A stretch of 64,000 bases of DNA from Catenulispora sp. MAP5-51 (GCF_041261205.1 NZ_JBGCCH010000025.1:62001-126000); one strand, 5' to 3'; shown: positions 33,388-42,220, counted from the stretch's first letter. Made by a program: numbers and translations. The notes: generated from the sequence alone by a model not told the origin.

Positions 33388-33900
33388 GTGACCCCTGTCC
33401 TGCGCACCGACCGCCTGGATTTCATCCCCTACCGAGACGAGGACGAACACCATTTCGTCACCCTGCTGCGCAACGAGGAGGTGTGCCACTGGATGGGCCA
33501 GGACCTCGTGAGCGAGCCGGAGCTGCGCGCGCTGTTCCGCGCGATCCGCGACGACGTGTACCCCAAGGAGCTGTTCGACGTGTGGGGCCTGTGGATGGAC
33601 GGCGAGTTCGCGGGCCACGCGGAGGTGAAGAAGACCGGGAACGTCGAGGGCCACGAGCTGATCGTCGCGCTCGCCCCGCCGTTCTGGCGCCGGGGCGTGG
33701 GCTCGGAGGTGGTCCGGGGGCTGTTACGCCACGCCGCTGACAACCTCGGTCTGAAGGAGGCCTACGGCATGGTCGGCGCGGGGAACACCGCGAGCCTGGA
33801 GATGTGCCGCCGGCTGGGCTTCCGGTTCCTGCGCGACGTCGTCGGGGACGACGGCACGGTGTCGAAGATGATCGTCATCTCCACGACGGAGGGGACGTGA
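33388..33900 (+). CDS. GNAT family (RimJ/RimL-like) N-acetyltransferase
   Basis: A 170-residue acetyl-CoA-dependent acyltransferase. The opening LRTDRLDFIPYRDEDE matches the RimJ/RimL-type N-terminus. The acetyl-CoA pyrophosphate loop is seen as FWRRGVGSEVV (about residues 93-103), followed by the typical GAGNTASLEMCRRLGFR stretch that closes the fold. The GTG start is chosen because ACGGAGG lies 4-5 bases upstream; no better start is in frame. The stop overlaps the next gene (MFS) by 4 bases (GTGA), so the two are translationally coupled. Next to an NRPS cluster, an acetyltransferase plus exporter suggests self-resistance or tailoring, but the substrate cannot be read from sequence; a housekeeping role is possible. 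Confidence 0.9.
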   Translation: MTPVLRTDRLDFIPYRDEDEHHFVTLLRNEEVCHWMGQDLVSEPELRALFRAIRDDVYPKELFDVWGLWMDGEFAGHAEVKKTGNVEGHELIVALAPPFWRRGVGSEVVRGLLRHAADNLGLKEAYGMVGAGNTASLEMCRRLGFRFLRDVVGDDGTVSKMIVISTTEGT

Positions 33901-35324
33901 CCGAACGCGTCGCCGCCGCTGAGGTGTCACAGCCACAAGCACAGCCACAGCCACAGCCACGGCCCCAAGCACAGCCGCAGCCCCAAGCACAGCCACAGCC
34001 ACAGGCCGGCAGCGCGCCCGGCCTGTGGCGCAACCGCGACTTCAACCTGCTCTGGGGCGGCCAGTGCCTGTCGGACCTCGGCACCGCCATGTCCGACCTT
34101 GCTCTGCCCCTTCTGGTCCTCCAACTGACCGGCTCGCCGACGCGGGCCGGCCTGGTGGGGACGGTGGGCCTGGCCATCGCCACGGCCTGCCGCCTGCCCG
34201 CCGGCGTCCTGGCCGACCGCTTCGACCGCCGCCGGCTGCTGATCGTCTGCGATGCCATCCGCCTCGTCGGCTACGCGGCCTTGGCTTGGGCGGTCATGGC
34301 GAAGGCGGCCACCCTGCCGGTGATCCTGGCAGTGGTGGTCGCCGGCGCCGCGGCGACCGCCGTGTTCAGCACCACCGAGTACGCGGCGGTCCGTGCCCTG
34401 GTGAGCCCGGACCATATCGTCACCGCCGTCGCGCGCAACGAGGCGCGGTCGTATGGCACCTCGCTGGCCGGGCCGCCTTTGGGCGGCCTGTTGTTCGGGT
34501 TCGGCAGGGCGCTGCCGTTCCTGGGCAACACTCTGAGCTACGCGTTCTCGCTGGTGGCCGTGCTGGGCATTCGGCGGCCTCTGCAACGAGCCCGGCCGGA
34601 GTCGGCCCCCGAGCCGGTCCCCGGGCCGGCCCCAGAGCCGGCCCCAGAGCCGGTCCCCGGGCCGGCCGATGGCAACGGAGAAGGAGGGGGTAGCGGCGAG
34701 GTCGACAGTGACAGGTCCGGTTGGCAAGGCCTTCGGTTCGTCCTGGCCAACCCCTTCCTCCGGTCCCTGATCGCCATCGCCACCCCGCTCAACATGGCCT
34801 TCGCCGGCATGATCTTCGCCCTGACCCTGTCCCTGCGCCGCGCGGGCCAGCCGCCGGCCCTGATCGGCGTGGCCACCGCGATCATCGGGGTCGGCGGCCT
34901 GCTCGGCGCCTTCCTGGCCCCGGCCCTGCAACGGCGCCTGCGTCTGGCCACCCTGATCCGGCTGATCTGCTGGTCCACCGCCGTCCTGATGACGGTCAGC
35001 GTCCTGCTGGCCCCGGGCATCGCGGCCGCGGCGCCCTTGGCCGTGGCGGTCTTCCTGGGCCCCAGCGCCAACGCCGCCCTGTTCGGGTACCAGGCCGCGG
35101 TCACCCCCGACCACCTGCAGGGCCGGGTGGTCAGCGTGATCCTGCTCGCCGCCACCTCGGCCGCGGCCGCCGCCCCGGCCCTGGCCGGAGTCCTGCTGGC
35201 GCACGTCGCCGGTCATGCCGCACTGCTGGTCTTCCCGATCCTGGTCGCGGTCGCGGCCGGGGTGGCGACGGTCAGCGGCGGGATCACCTCGATGTCCCGC
35301 CGTCCGCCGGGAACCCCGGTATGA
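33897..35324 (+). CDS. MFS transporter, drug-efflux type
   Basis: A 475-residue major facilitator protein of about 12 membrane segments. After a hydrophilic N-terminus it begins GLWRNRDFNLLWGGQCLSDLG, then the first transmembrane helices, and shows the GVLADRFDRRRLL loop-2/3 motif typical of MFS drug and macrolide exporters (MFS_3-like). The GTG start is inside the GNAT stop (GTGA overlap); starts further upstream would lie deep within the GNAT gene. Two unusual low-complexity segments are present: a Pro-Gln/Ala repeat near residues 12-36 and a Pro-Glu/Gly-Pro repeat in the central cytoplasmic loop (34611-34667). It probably exports the peptide product or serves self-resistance; this is inferred from location only. 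Confidence 0.92.
   Translation: MTERVAAAEVSQPQAQPQPQPRPQAQPQPQAQPQPQAGSAPGLWRNRDFNLLWGGQCLSDLGTAMSDLALPLLVLQLTGSPTRAGLVGTVGLAIATACRLPAGVLADRFDRRRLLIVCDAIRLVGYAALAWAVMAKAATLPVILAVVVAGAAATAVFSTTEYAAVRALVSPDHIVTAVARNEARSYGTSLAGPPLGGLLFGFGRALPFLGNTLSYAFSLVAVLGIRRPLQRARPESAPEPVPGPAPEPAPEPVPGPADGNGEGGGSGEVDSDRSGWQGLRFVLANPFLRSLIAIATPLNMAFAGMIFALTLSLRRAGQPPALIGVATAIIGVGGLLGAFLAPALQRRLRLATLIRLICWSTAVLMTVSVLLAPGIAAAAPLAVAVFLGPSANAALFGYQAAVTPDHLQGRVVSVILLAATSAAAAAPALAGVLLAHVAGHAALLVFPILVAVAAGVATVSGGITSMSRRPPGTPV
33930..34004 (+). repeat. Gln-Pro/Gln-Ala coding repeat at MFS N-terminus
   Basis: CAGCCACAAGCA and CAGCCACAGCCA units encode QPQAQPQPQPRPQAQPQPQ in the cytoplasmic N-terminus of the MFS protein. 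Confidence 0.82.
34611..34667 (+). repeat. Glu-Pro/Gly-Pro coding repeat in MFS central loop
   Basis: GAGCCGGTCCCCGGGCCGGCC and GAGCCGGCCCCA units encode EPVPGPAPEPAPEPVPGPA between membrane segments 6 and 7. Confidence 0.82.
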
Positions 35325-35367
35325 GCGGAAGGGGATGATTTCCCCAGACCCGGGTAGGCCCTGCGAC

Positions 35368-36756
35368 ATGGCGCGGAATCGCTACGCGGACCTGCTCCGG
35401 GTCCTGGCCATCAGCGGGGTGGTCTACGGCCACTGGCTGCTGGTCTCGGTGACGTACCAGCACGGGCAGCTGTCCGGCGTCAACGCGATCGACTTCATCC
35501 GCTGGGGGCGCTGGGTCACCTGGGGCATGCAGGTGATGCCGGTGTTCTTCCTGGTCGGGGGCTACGTCAACGCCGGGTCCTGGGCCAAGCACCACGCCGA
35601 GGGCCAGGACTGGACCCGCTGGGTCCGCGACCGGGTGATGCGGCTGCTGTGGCCGACCGCGGTCTACATCGCCGTGGCGATCATCGCGGTGCTGATCGCG
35701 CGGGCGGCGGACGTGCCCTCGGCCGAGCTCGCCGAGATCGCCTGGCTGATGGCCCTGCACCTGTGGTTCCTGCCGGTCTACCTGCTGCTCAACGCCCTCA
35801 CGCCGGTCCTGCTGGCCGCGCACCGGCGCTGGGGCCTGGCGGTGCCGGCCGCGATGGCCGTGGCGACCGGGGCGGCCTCGATCCTCAAGACCGTCCCCGG
35901 CCTGCACTTCGTCGGCTACGCCGACTACCTGTTCGTGTGGGGCTGTATCCACCAGTTGGGCTTCTCGTGGCTGGACGGCAGGCTGACCTCGCCGCGGTGG
36001 CGCCCGTACGCGCTGGCCACGGCCGGGGCGGCGCTGCTGGTCGGGCTGGTGGCCTCCGGGGCCTACAAGGTCGACATGGTCGGGTCCGGCAACACCAACC
36101 CGCCCTCGATCGCGTTCCTGGCCTTCGCCGCGGCCCAGTCGGGCCTGGTGCTGGCGGCCGAGCCGTGGGCGTCCCGGCGGCTGGCCGGGCCGCGCCTGTG
36201 GCCGCGGGTGCGGCGCCTGAACAGCGTGGTCATGAACGTCTACCTGTGGCACTTCGTGCCGGCGCTGATCGTCGCGGTCGCCTTCTACGCCACCGGGGTG
36301 TTCGGCCAGCCCGCCGTCGGCAGCGGGCAGTGGTGGGAGCTGCGCCTGCTCTGGCTGGCCCTGCTGACGGTGCTGCTCGTCCTGGTGGTCGGGGCCGTCA
36401 CCTGGGCCGAGCGCCCGATGCTGCGCCTGCCCGGCGGCATCGGCCCGGCCGGCTGGTGGTCACCGGTGCTGCTGGCGGTCGGCATCGCCGCCGCGGCTCA
36501 GAGCCTGGCCACCTTCGCCGTCGACGGCTTCGCTCCGCATGGCGGCCTGCCAGGCCCCGCGCTGGCCGGCTTCGCCGTCGGGATGACGGCGACCCTGCTG
36601 ACGGGCCGAGTACCGCAGGCCCGAGGCGACGACCAACGGCCACACCGCCTGCAACCCGATGACCACACGCTCGGCGAACCCGGCATCGCCGTGACCGTTC
36701 AGGGCGACCAGAAACCACACCGCGCTGCCCAGCACCAGCACGGTGAACCCAACTGA
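35368..36756 (+). CDS. Acyltransferase-3 family membrane protein
   Basis: A 462-residue integral membrane O-acyltransferase-like protein with about ten hydrophobic segments. The opening MARNRYADLLRVLAISGVV with the following GHW (family catalytic/essential His) fits the acyltransferase-3 family, which moves acyl groups onto cell-surface or secreted glycans and lipids. The ATG at 35368 gives the family-typical N-terminus; an in-frame ATG at 35335 adds 11 residues and has a GGAAGG very close, so the start is uncertain. The recognisable fold ends near 36605 (GMTATLLTGR); the remaining ~50 residues are polar and are read antisense to the coding part of the converging DUF998-like gene, so they look like accidental read-through. 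Relation to the NRPS cluster is unclear. Confidence 0.88.
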   Translation: MARNRYADLLRVLAISGVVYGHWLLVSVTYQHGQLSGVNAIDFIRWGRWVTWGMQVMPVFFLVGGYVNAGSWAKHHAEGQDWTRWVRDRVMRLLWPTAVYIAVAIIAVLIARAADVPSAELAEIAWLMALHLWFLPVYLLLNALTPVLLAAHRRWGLAVPAAMAVATGAASILKTVPGLHFVGYADYLFVWGCIHQLGFSWLDGRLTSPRWRPYALATAGAALLVGLVASGAYKVDMVGSGNTNPPSIAFLAFAAAQSGLVLAAEPWASRRLAGPRLWPRVRRLNSVVMNVYLWHFVPALIVAVAFYATGVFGQPAVGSGQWWELRLLWLALLTVLLVLVVGAVTWAERPMLRLPGGIGPAGWWSPVLLAVGIAAAAQSLATFAVDGFAPHGGLPGPALAGFAVGMTATLLTGRVPQARGDDQRPHRLQPDDHTLGEPGIAVTVQGDQKPHRAAQHQHGEPN

Positions 36757-37182
36757 GATCCCCCGCCGCAGCGGCCACGGCGCCGCCGGACCCCCCTCCA
36801 CGGCCAGACACGGCCAGAGGGCCAGCATGGTGAACCCGATCCCGGTGGCCACGACATGCTGCGGCGTGGTGCCGCCATAACCGGGCTCGGGAAAGAGCGC
36901 GACCGCGATCGAAGCAACCCCGCCCATCAGCAGCATCACCCGCCCCGCAGGCCGCACATGCCTCAGCCCGCACGCGGTGACGAAGTAGCACACCCCGATC
37001 CCGGCTAACACCGACGTCATCAACCACCGGTCCGTAGCCTCGTTGGAGGCCAGCGCGCTGATCGTGTGACTGAGCGGGTCGTACCCCGCGGGCTGCAGCG
37101 CCGACGCGGCCGCCGAGCCGACGACCAGCAGCACCGGGGCTGTGCCGGATGACAGCAGCGCCCACCACGGAACCAGTGGCAT
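36460..37182 (-). CDS. DUF998-like membrane protein
   Basis: A 240-residue protein on the minus strand with six hydrophobic segments. The PAGYDPLSHTISALASNEA stretch after the first helix and the later FPEPGYGGTTPQHVVATGIGF stretch are characteristic of the DUF998 family, whose function is unknown. The domain appears complete by GLRYSARQQ (near 36605); the last ~45 residues (polar, Arg/Gly-rich) run antisense into the 3' end of the acyltransferase gene. The two genes overlap tail to tail by about 297 bases. The ATG at 37182 has only a weak GGAAG close upstream. It is divergent from the CHAT gene, with 108 bases between starts. Confidence 0.85.
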   Translation of the reverse strand: MPLVPWWALLSSGTAPVLLVVGSAAASALQPAGYDPLSHTISALASNEATDRWLMTSVLAGIGVCYFVTACGLRHVRPAGRVMLLMGGVASIAVALFPEPGYGGTTPQHVVATGIGFTMLALWPCLAVEGGPAAPWPLRRGISVGFTVLVLGSAVWFLVALNGHGDAGFAERVVIGLQAVWPLVVASGLRYSARQQGRRHPDGEAGQRGAWQAAMRSEAVDGEGGQALSRGGDADRQQHR

Positions 37183-37270
37183 GCTTCCACGGTAAGTCTG
37201 TCTGCTCGGGGGATCTCGTTTACAGGACCGGGTGGATGGTGCGCTGGGCTATGCGGGGGATGGGCGTGTC

Positions 37271-37281
37271 TCGTCCGTCAG
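37271..37281 (+). promoter_or_regulatory. Recurring GTCCGTCA element upstream of the CHAT gene
   Basis: TCGTCCGTCAG ends 9 bases before the GTG of the CHAT gene. The same core is seen before five other transcription units of this island (40827, 46506, 55663, 57014, 62885). No Shine-Dalgarno is visible before this GTG. If the element is a promoter -10 region, the message would be nearly leaderless. Whether it is a promoter, an operator or something else is not established. Confidence 0.45.
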
Positions 37282-37290
37282 ACTTGCCTC

Positions 37291-40200
37291 GTGGATGCTT
37301 CGAACCTGCGTGCGGAGATACAGAACCTGGTCGTCAGAGCAGAGGCGTTCGTCACCGCGACACCCCTGGCGGCGGATCTCGATCGGATGATCGAGGAGTC
37401 CGCCGAGGTCGAGGTGCGCGCGAGTGGGCTGTTGAGCGATGACGACCCCGCGCTCGGGCGGCTTCGGGTGACACTCGGCGGGTTGTACGCGTCGCGGTGT
37501 CTTCGCTTCGGATGGAGCGACGGCGACCGGGATGAAGGACTGCGGCGGTTCCGGGCGGGGCGCGCCGGCGGGCATCTGAGCGCGGAGACGGACGCGAGCG
37601 CGATGCTGCTGTTCGCGGTGTTGCTCGTGCCCCGGGCCGCGGCCACCTTCGACGGGCAGGCCGCCGGCACGTTGGGTGCGATCCTTGATTTCGCCGGGCA
37701 GCTTCGGCAAGGCGGCCAGCTCATCGAGGACCTGACCGAGATGCGCGGGGTCCTCGACGAGATCGTCGCGGCCCGGCCCGACGATCCGCGTGTTCCGCCC
37801 CTGATGGCGTACGCCACGACGCTGGGCGGCGTGTTGCAGCTGATGCGCGGCCTGTCCGACGGCACCGGGTCCGACGGCACCGGGTTCAGCATGGCGCGGA
37901 TGGGCGACCTGATCCGCGGGATGCCCTCGGCGCCCGACGGCCGGCTCGGCTCGATCATGGGTGCCTTGATGCAGCAGGGCGAAAGACTCGAGCAGCAGCT
38001 ACAGCAGCAAGGGCGCCGGGATGTTGTCGACCAGCCCGACCAGCCCGACCAGCCCGACCACGACGACCAACTGGTCCGGAACGACCTCGCGATGCTCGTG
38101 GAGGTGACGGTTCCCGGCTCCCTGACTCCCGCCGAGTTCAGGAGCCTGATCACCGGCTACGAAATCGAGGGCGACAGCCGGAGCGCCGCCATCGCCGCCA
38201 TCGGCCGATTCGCCGCGGCGAGCCGGACGAACGACCCCGGCGAGATGGATCAGGCACTGCGCCACCTGCGGGACGTGGCCGGCAGTCCGGAGGCCCCCGA
38301 ACTGTCCTGGCTCTTCACTTCCGTCTACCCCGGCTTGCTGGCGTTGGCGGCCGACACCCACGGCAACATCGGCGATGCCGCGAAAGCCCTGGGTCTTTAT
38401 GAGCACCAAGCGCCACCGCCACCAGCGCCGACCCCGGCGGCAGAGCAAGAACTGGGCTTCATACGCGCGACCCTCGGCACGAACCTGCGCCTGTCCGAGG
38501 CCATCGAGACCGACGACGAAGAAGCGCTGGACGGCCTCCTCGCGGAACTCCTCGAAGCCCGTCCTCCTACGGACGCGGCCCAGAGCGAATGGGCGTTCCT
38601 CCACCCGCTTCAGCTGGCGCTGGCGAAGCTCAGCGTCTCCGTCCGTCGTCAGGACACGGATATGGCCCGAGAAGCGCAGGCGCTCATGCGGACCGCGCTC
38701 GACAAGCCGATGCCGACGGCCGTCCGCACCCTCATGGAGGCCGCATGGTCGTCGACCCACATGATCACAGCGGTGCTCGAACGGCAGCCGACCGAGATCG
38801 CGGACGCCGTGGACAGTGCGCGCGGTCTGTTGAGCGCGGACATGGGTTCGTACGACGGTCCGGTCCAAACACGCCTGGGCATCGCCTCCGGCCTGATGAC
38901 GCGATACCTCCTCACCGAGGGGCCTGCCAAGGACCAGGCCCTCGGTGAGGCCATCGACGTCCTCGAACAAGCCGAGGCCGCCCTGACCGAGCGCACCGGC
39001 TCGCGGATCGCCGGTCGCGTCCTGTGGAGCCTGGCCGACGCCCTGCGCACCCGGCACGACCCCGCGCTGGACGACAACCGCCGGGCCGTGGCACTGACCC
39101 GCGACTCCCTCGGCATGGTCGCCGACGACGTGCTGCTCCAGCTCAACGCCGAACACGGACTGCGGGCCGCGCGGACCGGGGCCCTGCGCGGACTTCGAGC
39201 CGCCGGCTGGGCCCTGGAGGACCACCGCGTCCAGGACGCGATCGAGTGCCTGGAGCTCGGCCGCGCCCTGGTCCTGCGGTCCATCGCGACCGCCGGCTCC
39301 GTTCCGGACCGGCTTCGCGCGGCCGGCGAGACAGAGCTCGCCGAGCAGTGGGAGAGCTCCATGTCACGCCCGATCGGAACGGGACCGGGCGCTGGAGACC
39401 AGGTGGGAACGGTAGTCGGAGAGGCCGCCGGCGACCTCGATCTGCCCAGTGATCTCAGGCGGCGCGCGCTGGCGGCCCTGCGCATGCCGGGCCGGCGGGA
39501 TCTGCCGATCGTGGCGACGCCGCCCCAGATCGCCCGGCACCTCGACGCCGCCGGCGTGGACGCCGTCGCCTACCTCCTGCCCGGCGCTGAAGGTGCCGAC
39601 GGCACAGTCCTGATGATCCGCCGGGACGGTTCCACCCAAGAGCTTCCGCTCCCGGGTCGGGGACCGCTGGTGGATTACCTGGACGCGTCTGCCAAGCGCT
39701 ATCAGCGGTTGCGCGGCCAGGACACGACGCGCGACCTCTCAGCCGTGCCGCGCTGGGAGGTCTCCCTGGACGAGCTCTGCGCCTGGGCCGGGGCATCCGT
39801 GCTGGATCCGCTGATCGCGGCGCTGCCCGAAGCTCCGACCCCGGAATCGCCGGCCCGCGTCGTGCTCATTCCCTGCGGCCGGCTCGGGCTCGTGCCCTGG
39901 CACGCGGCGAAGATCTCGGCCACGCCTGCGCTCGCCGGACTGTCCCGGCCGCCGCGCGCCTGCGACCTTCTCGTCATCTCCTACGCGGCGTCGGCGGACG
40001 AGCTCGTGCGCAGTCTGTCCCGGAGCAGGAAGCCGTACGACACCGATCCGGTCCTGGTCGTGGACCCCAGCAGGACCCTGTCATATGCCGAAGAAGAGGC
40101 GGTCGCGGTCCGACAGGCCTATCTGCCCGGCGCGCGCCTCCTGGGCGCCGCGACAGGCGGGCCGGTCGAGGCCGCGGGTACCCCCGAACAAGTGCACATC

Positions 40201-40767
40201 GCCCTCGCCGGCGACGAACACCGCGACCCGGCGTCGATGGTCCAGATCATCGCGCACGGCACGGCCAGCACGCGCCCCACCGCCTCGCGGCTGCTGCTGG
40301 CGCGGCCGGCCGGACCGCAGAAGGACAAGGACGCCGCTTCGGAGTACCTCACCGTCGCCGACATCGTCGACGCCTCGCGGCCCGGCCCGCAGGACCGGTT
40401 CTCCGCACTGGTCATCCTCGACTGTTGTGAGACCGACCTGAGCAGCCGGGACCACGACGAGGCGCTGACCCTCACGACCGCCTTCGTGGCCCGGGGCGCC
40501 GTCGATGCGATCGGGTCGCGCTGGGCGGTCGACGACTGGTCGGCCGCGGTCTGCATGATCGTCTTCCACCACTATCTCGCCGCCGGCAGCACTCCGGCCG
40601 AGGCGTTGCGGGCCGCTCAGCGCTGGATGCTGGACCCCGATCGCGAGCCCATCGCGGCGGTGAGCGGATATCTGCTCGCTGAGACGCGCACGCCGTTGGA
40701 CGACGTCTGGAATTGGGCGCCCTTCATCCACCAGGGCAACGCGGGCACTGTCACCGCATCAGGGTGA
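37291..40767 (+). CDS. TPR-like helical repeat protein with C-terminal CHAT protease domain
   Basis: A 1158-residue protein. Residues ~1-700 are alpha-helical repeats of TPR type; residues ~740-1158 form a CHAT (caspase-HetF associated with TPRs) domain. The caspase-like dyad is visible: His989 in QIIAHGTAS and Cys1046 in VILDCCETD. The family end signature follows, with AIGSRWAVDD and TPAEALRAAQRW. TPR-CHAT proteins are proteases activated by partner binding in bacterial conflict systems (Csx29 of the Craspase system is a studied example). The GTG start gives an N-terminus (MDASNLRAEIQNL) continuous with the helical domain but lacks a Shine-Dalgarno. An in-frame DQP-type 9-base repeat at 38029-38058 sits in a loop. 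It is transcribed in the same direction as, and 126 bases before, the next gene run. It is probably the effector or activator protease of the island; substrate unknown. Confidence 0.93.
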   Translation: MDASNLRAEIQNLVVRAEAFVTATPLAADLDRMIEESAEVEVRASGLLSDDDPALGRLRVTLGGLYASRCLRFGWSDGDRDEGLRRFRAGRAGGHLSAETDASAMLLFAVLLVPRAAATFDGQAAGTLGAILDFAGQLRQGGQLIEDLTEMRGVLDEIVAARPDDPRVPPLMAYATTLGGVLQLMRGLSDGTGSDGTGFSMARMGDLIRGMPSAPDGRLGSIMGALMQQGERLEQQLQQQGRRDVVDQPDQPDQPDHDDQLVRNDLAMLVEVTVPGSLTPAEFRSLITGYEIEGDSRSAAIAAIGRFAAASRTNDPGEMDQALRHLRDVAGSPEAPELSWLFTSVYPGLLALAADTHGNIGDAAKALGLYEHQAPPPPAPTPAAEQELGFIRATLGTNLRLSEAIETDDEEALDGLLAELLEARPPTDAAQSEWAFLHPLQLALAKLSVSVRRQDTDMAREAQALMRTALDKPMPTAVRTLMEAAWSSTHMITAVLERQPTEIADAVDSARGLLSADMGSYDGPVQTRLGIASGLMTRYLLTEGPAKDQALGEAIDVLEQAEAALTERTGSRIAGRVLWSLADALRTRHDPALDDNRRAVALTRDSLGMVADDVLLQLNAEHGLRAARTGALRGLRAAGWALEDHRVQDAIECLELGRALVLRSIATAGSVPDRLRAAGETELAEQWESSMSRPIGTGPGAGDQVGTVVGEAAGDLDLPSDLRRRALAALRMPGRRDLPIVATPPQIARHLDAAGVDAVAYLLPGAEGADGTVLMIRRDGSTQELPLPGRGPLVDYLDASAKRYQRLRGQDTTRDLSAVPRWEVSLDELCAWAGASVLDPLIAALPEAPTPESPARVVLIPCGRLGLVPWHAAKISATPALAGLSRPPRACDLLVISYAASADELVRSLSRSRKPYDTDPVLVVDPSRTLSYAEEEAVAVRQAYLPGARLLGAATGGPVEAAGTPEQVHIALAGDEHRDPASMVQIIAHGTASTRPTASRLLLARPAGPQKDKDAASEYLTVADIVDASRPGPQDRFSALVILDCCETDLSSRDHDEALTLTTAFVARGAVDAIGSRWAVDDWSAAVCMIVFHHYLAAGSTPAEALRAAQRWMLDPDREPIAAVSGYLLAETRTPLDDVWNWAPFIHQGNAGTVTASG
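38029..38058 (+). repeat. In-frame 9-bp tandem repeat (Asp-Gln-Pro)
   Basis: GACCAGCCC occurs three times in a row, encoding DQPDQPDQPD in a hydrophilic loop of the CHAT protein. Confidence 0.8.
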
Positions 40768-40826
40768 TGACTATGTCGGTCGCTCCCGTCGCGCCGTAAT
40801 CGCCACCCTGTCGCCGCTTCCCGCTC

Positions 40827-40837
40827 TCGTCCGTCAG
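40827..40837 (+). promoter_or_regulatory. Recurring GTCCGTCA element upstream of the 40894 gene run
   Basis: TCGTCCGTCAG lies in the 126-base gap after the CHAT gene, 56 bases before the next ATG. It is identical over 11 bases to the copies at 37271 and 55663. It suggests that the 40894-46489 genes have their own start of transcription. Confidence 0.45.
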
Positions 40838-40893
40838 TACTCCAACGCAAAGCCGTTCGGTACTGCCGGCCCCGGGGCGGAGGAGACGACCAG

Positions 40894-41757
40894 ATGAGGT
40901 GGCGACGTCGCGAGCGTCAGGACGGCCGGCGCGGGAAACGGGACGGCCGTCAGCGCATCCCGACCTACACCGGCGTCATCAAGCTGGTCGAGGCCGGACT
41001 GCCGGTGCTCACGGTCTATCACGAGCACCTGCTGAACACCGGCCGGTTCGAGATGAACGAGGCCTTCCGCGCCTTCGTGGACAGCCTCCATCCGCACCGC
41101 AAGCACCTCATCCCGCTGAACAACGGCCTGGCCGCGGATCTGCGGCAGGTGGCGCAGTGCCGCGAGGAGTTGCTGCACGCCACCGCCGAGCTCAGCGAGG
41201 ACGAGCTGCGGCCCCGCAACCCCCGCGAGGCGTCGCTCGTCGCCTCCGGCGCCCTGCTGGACCGCCGGCGTTCTATGCGCCGTCAGCGCATCGAGGCGGC
41301 ACGGCTGCGGCTGACGTCGGCGCGCAACGCCGCGCAGGTGCGGCGGCAGGCGATCCTCGATGTCCACGCGCTGATCGCCGAGGACTTCGCGGTGGCGCAG
41401 GCTCAGGGCTGGCGGCACCACGACAGGTGTCTGTTGCGCATCGGCCGGTACTGGGAGGGGCTGGTGCAGACCCATCCCGAGGGCCCGAGCCTGGTCTCCA
41501 TCCTGCCGAAGCCGGTCCTGGACAAACCCGGCTGGCTGACGGCCCTGCGCTGGCAGGACACCGTCAGCGCGGCGCTGGTGCTGTCCGCGGCGGAGGACGC
41601 GGATACCGCCACCGGCGCCGTTACCGGCGCGGATGCCGACACCAACACGGACACCGGCACCGATGCCAATACCGACACCGACACCGACACCGACCCCGAC
41701 ACGACCTGGCCGACCCCCGACGGCACCGCCCCCGAGTGGCTGCGACAGGAGTTCTGA
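40894..41757 (+). CDS. Uncharacterised helical protein of the conflict island
   Basis: A 287-residue protein I do not recognise. It opens with a very basic stretch (MRWRRRERQDGRRGKR), then IPTYTGVIKLVEAGLPVL, and is predicted mostly alpha-helical with a charged, Arg-rich coiled-coil-like centre (about residues 120-160). It has no signal peptide or convincing membrane helix. Residues ~230-270 are an Asp/Thr-rich repeat (DTDTDTDTDP) that must be disordered and is encoded by an in-frame microsatellite. The ATG has GGAGGAG about 8 bases upstream. It is the first gene of a compact run; the next gene starts one base after its stop. It may be an adaptor or scaffold, but nothing in the sequence assigns a function. 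Confidence 0.82.
   Translation: MRWRRRERQDGRRGKRDGRQRIPTYTGVIKLVEAGLPVLTVYHEHLLNTGRFEMNEAFRAFVDSLHPHRKHLIPLNNGLAADLRQVAQCREELLHATAELSEDELRPRNPREASLVASGALLDRRRSMRRQRIEAARLRLTSARNAAQVRRQAILDVHALIAEDFAVAQAQGWRHHDRCLLRIGRYWEGLVQTHPEGPSLVSILPKPVLDKPGWLTALRWQDTVSAALVLSAAEDADTATGAVTGADADTNTDTGTDANTDTDTDTDPDTTWPTPDGTAPEWLRQEF
41635..41703 (+). repeat. Asp-Thr/Asn-Thr coding microsatellite
   Basis: Imperfect 6-base repeats of GACACC type near the end of the 40894 gene; all unit changes keep the reading frame. Confidence 0.75.
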
Positions 41758-41758
41758 C

Positions 41759-42220
41759 ATGGATCTCGCCCTGACCGCCTCCGTCTTCGGCCGCAACGCG
41801 GCCATGCGCCGCGATCTCAAGCTGGTGGAACGCGAGCTGGCGAAGAGCGACGAACCGGAGCCGGAGGCCATCGACCTCATCCCGATCTGGGAGGAGCTGG
41901 TCGCCGTGCTCGGCGTCGCGGCCGCGGGCCTCGACGACGACGTGGTCCCGGCCGCCGTCGACCGCTACGTGGACGCCTACATCGCCGAGTTCATGCGCCG
42001 CGTCGACGCCCGCCACGACGCCCGGCTCGGCGCCCTGGACCGGTTGGAGTTGAAGGTGGCCCCGCACCTGGCCCGCATCCACACCCTGATGCGCGACGAG
42101 CAGTTCCGCATCGAGCTGCTGGACGCGATCATCACCGACCAGGTGATCCGGGTCGCGGCCACCGAGGAGCCGCCGGTCTTCTCCCCGCACCGCCCCGACC
42201 CGCCGGAGCAGCACCGGTGA
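41759..42220 (+). CDS. Small helical protein of the conflict island
   Basis: A 153-residue acidic protein, predicted nearly all alpha-helical, with no cysteines, signal peptide or membrane segment. It opens MDLALTASVFGRNAAMRRDL and contains several amphipathic helices (for example around residues 45-110, including YVDAYIAEFMRRVDARHDAR). The start follows the preceding stop by one base and the stop overlaps the next GTG by 4 bases, so it is translationally locked between its neighbours. I do not recognise the family. Its location suggests a partner or chaperone of the 40894 product or of the membrane protein that follows. Confidence 0.8.
   Translation: MDLALTASVFGRNAAMRRDLKLVERELAKSDEPEPEAIDLIPIWEELVAVLGVAAAGLDDDVVPAAVDRYVDAYIAEFMRRVDARHDARLGALDRLELKVAPHLARIHTLMRDEQFRIELLDAIITDQVIRVAATEEPPVFSPHRPDPPEQHR

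Noticed and set aside
33804-33896. Earlier start of the MFS gene
   Set aside because: It would overlap the GNAT C-terminus by ~97 bases without a ribosome site; the GTG overlapping the GNAT stop gives the expected N-terminus.
37149-37442. Short plus-strand frame overlapping the start of the CHAT gene
   Set aside because: It lies out of frame with the CHAT coding sequence, has no ribosome site and its translation has no protein-like pattern.
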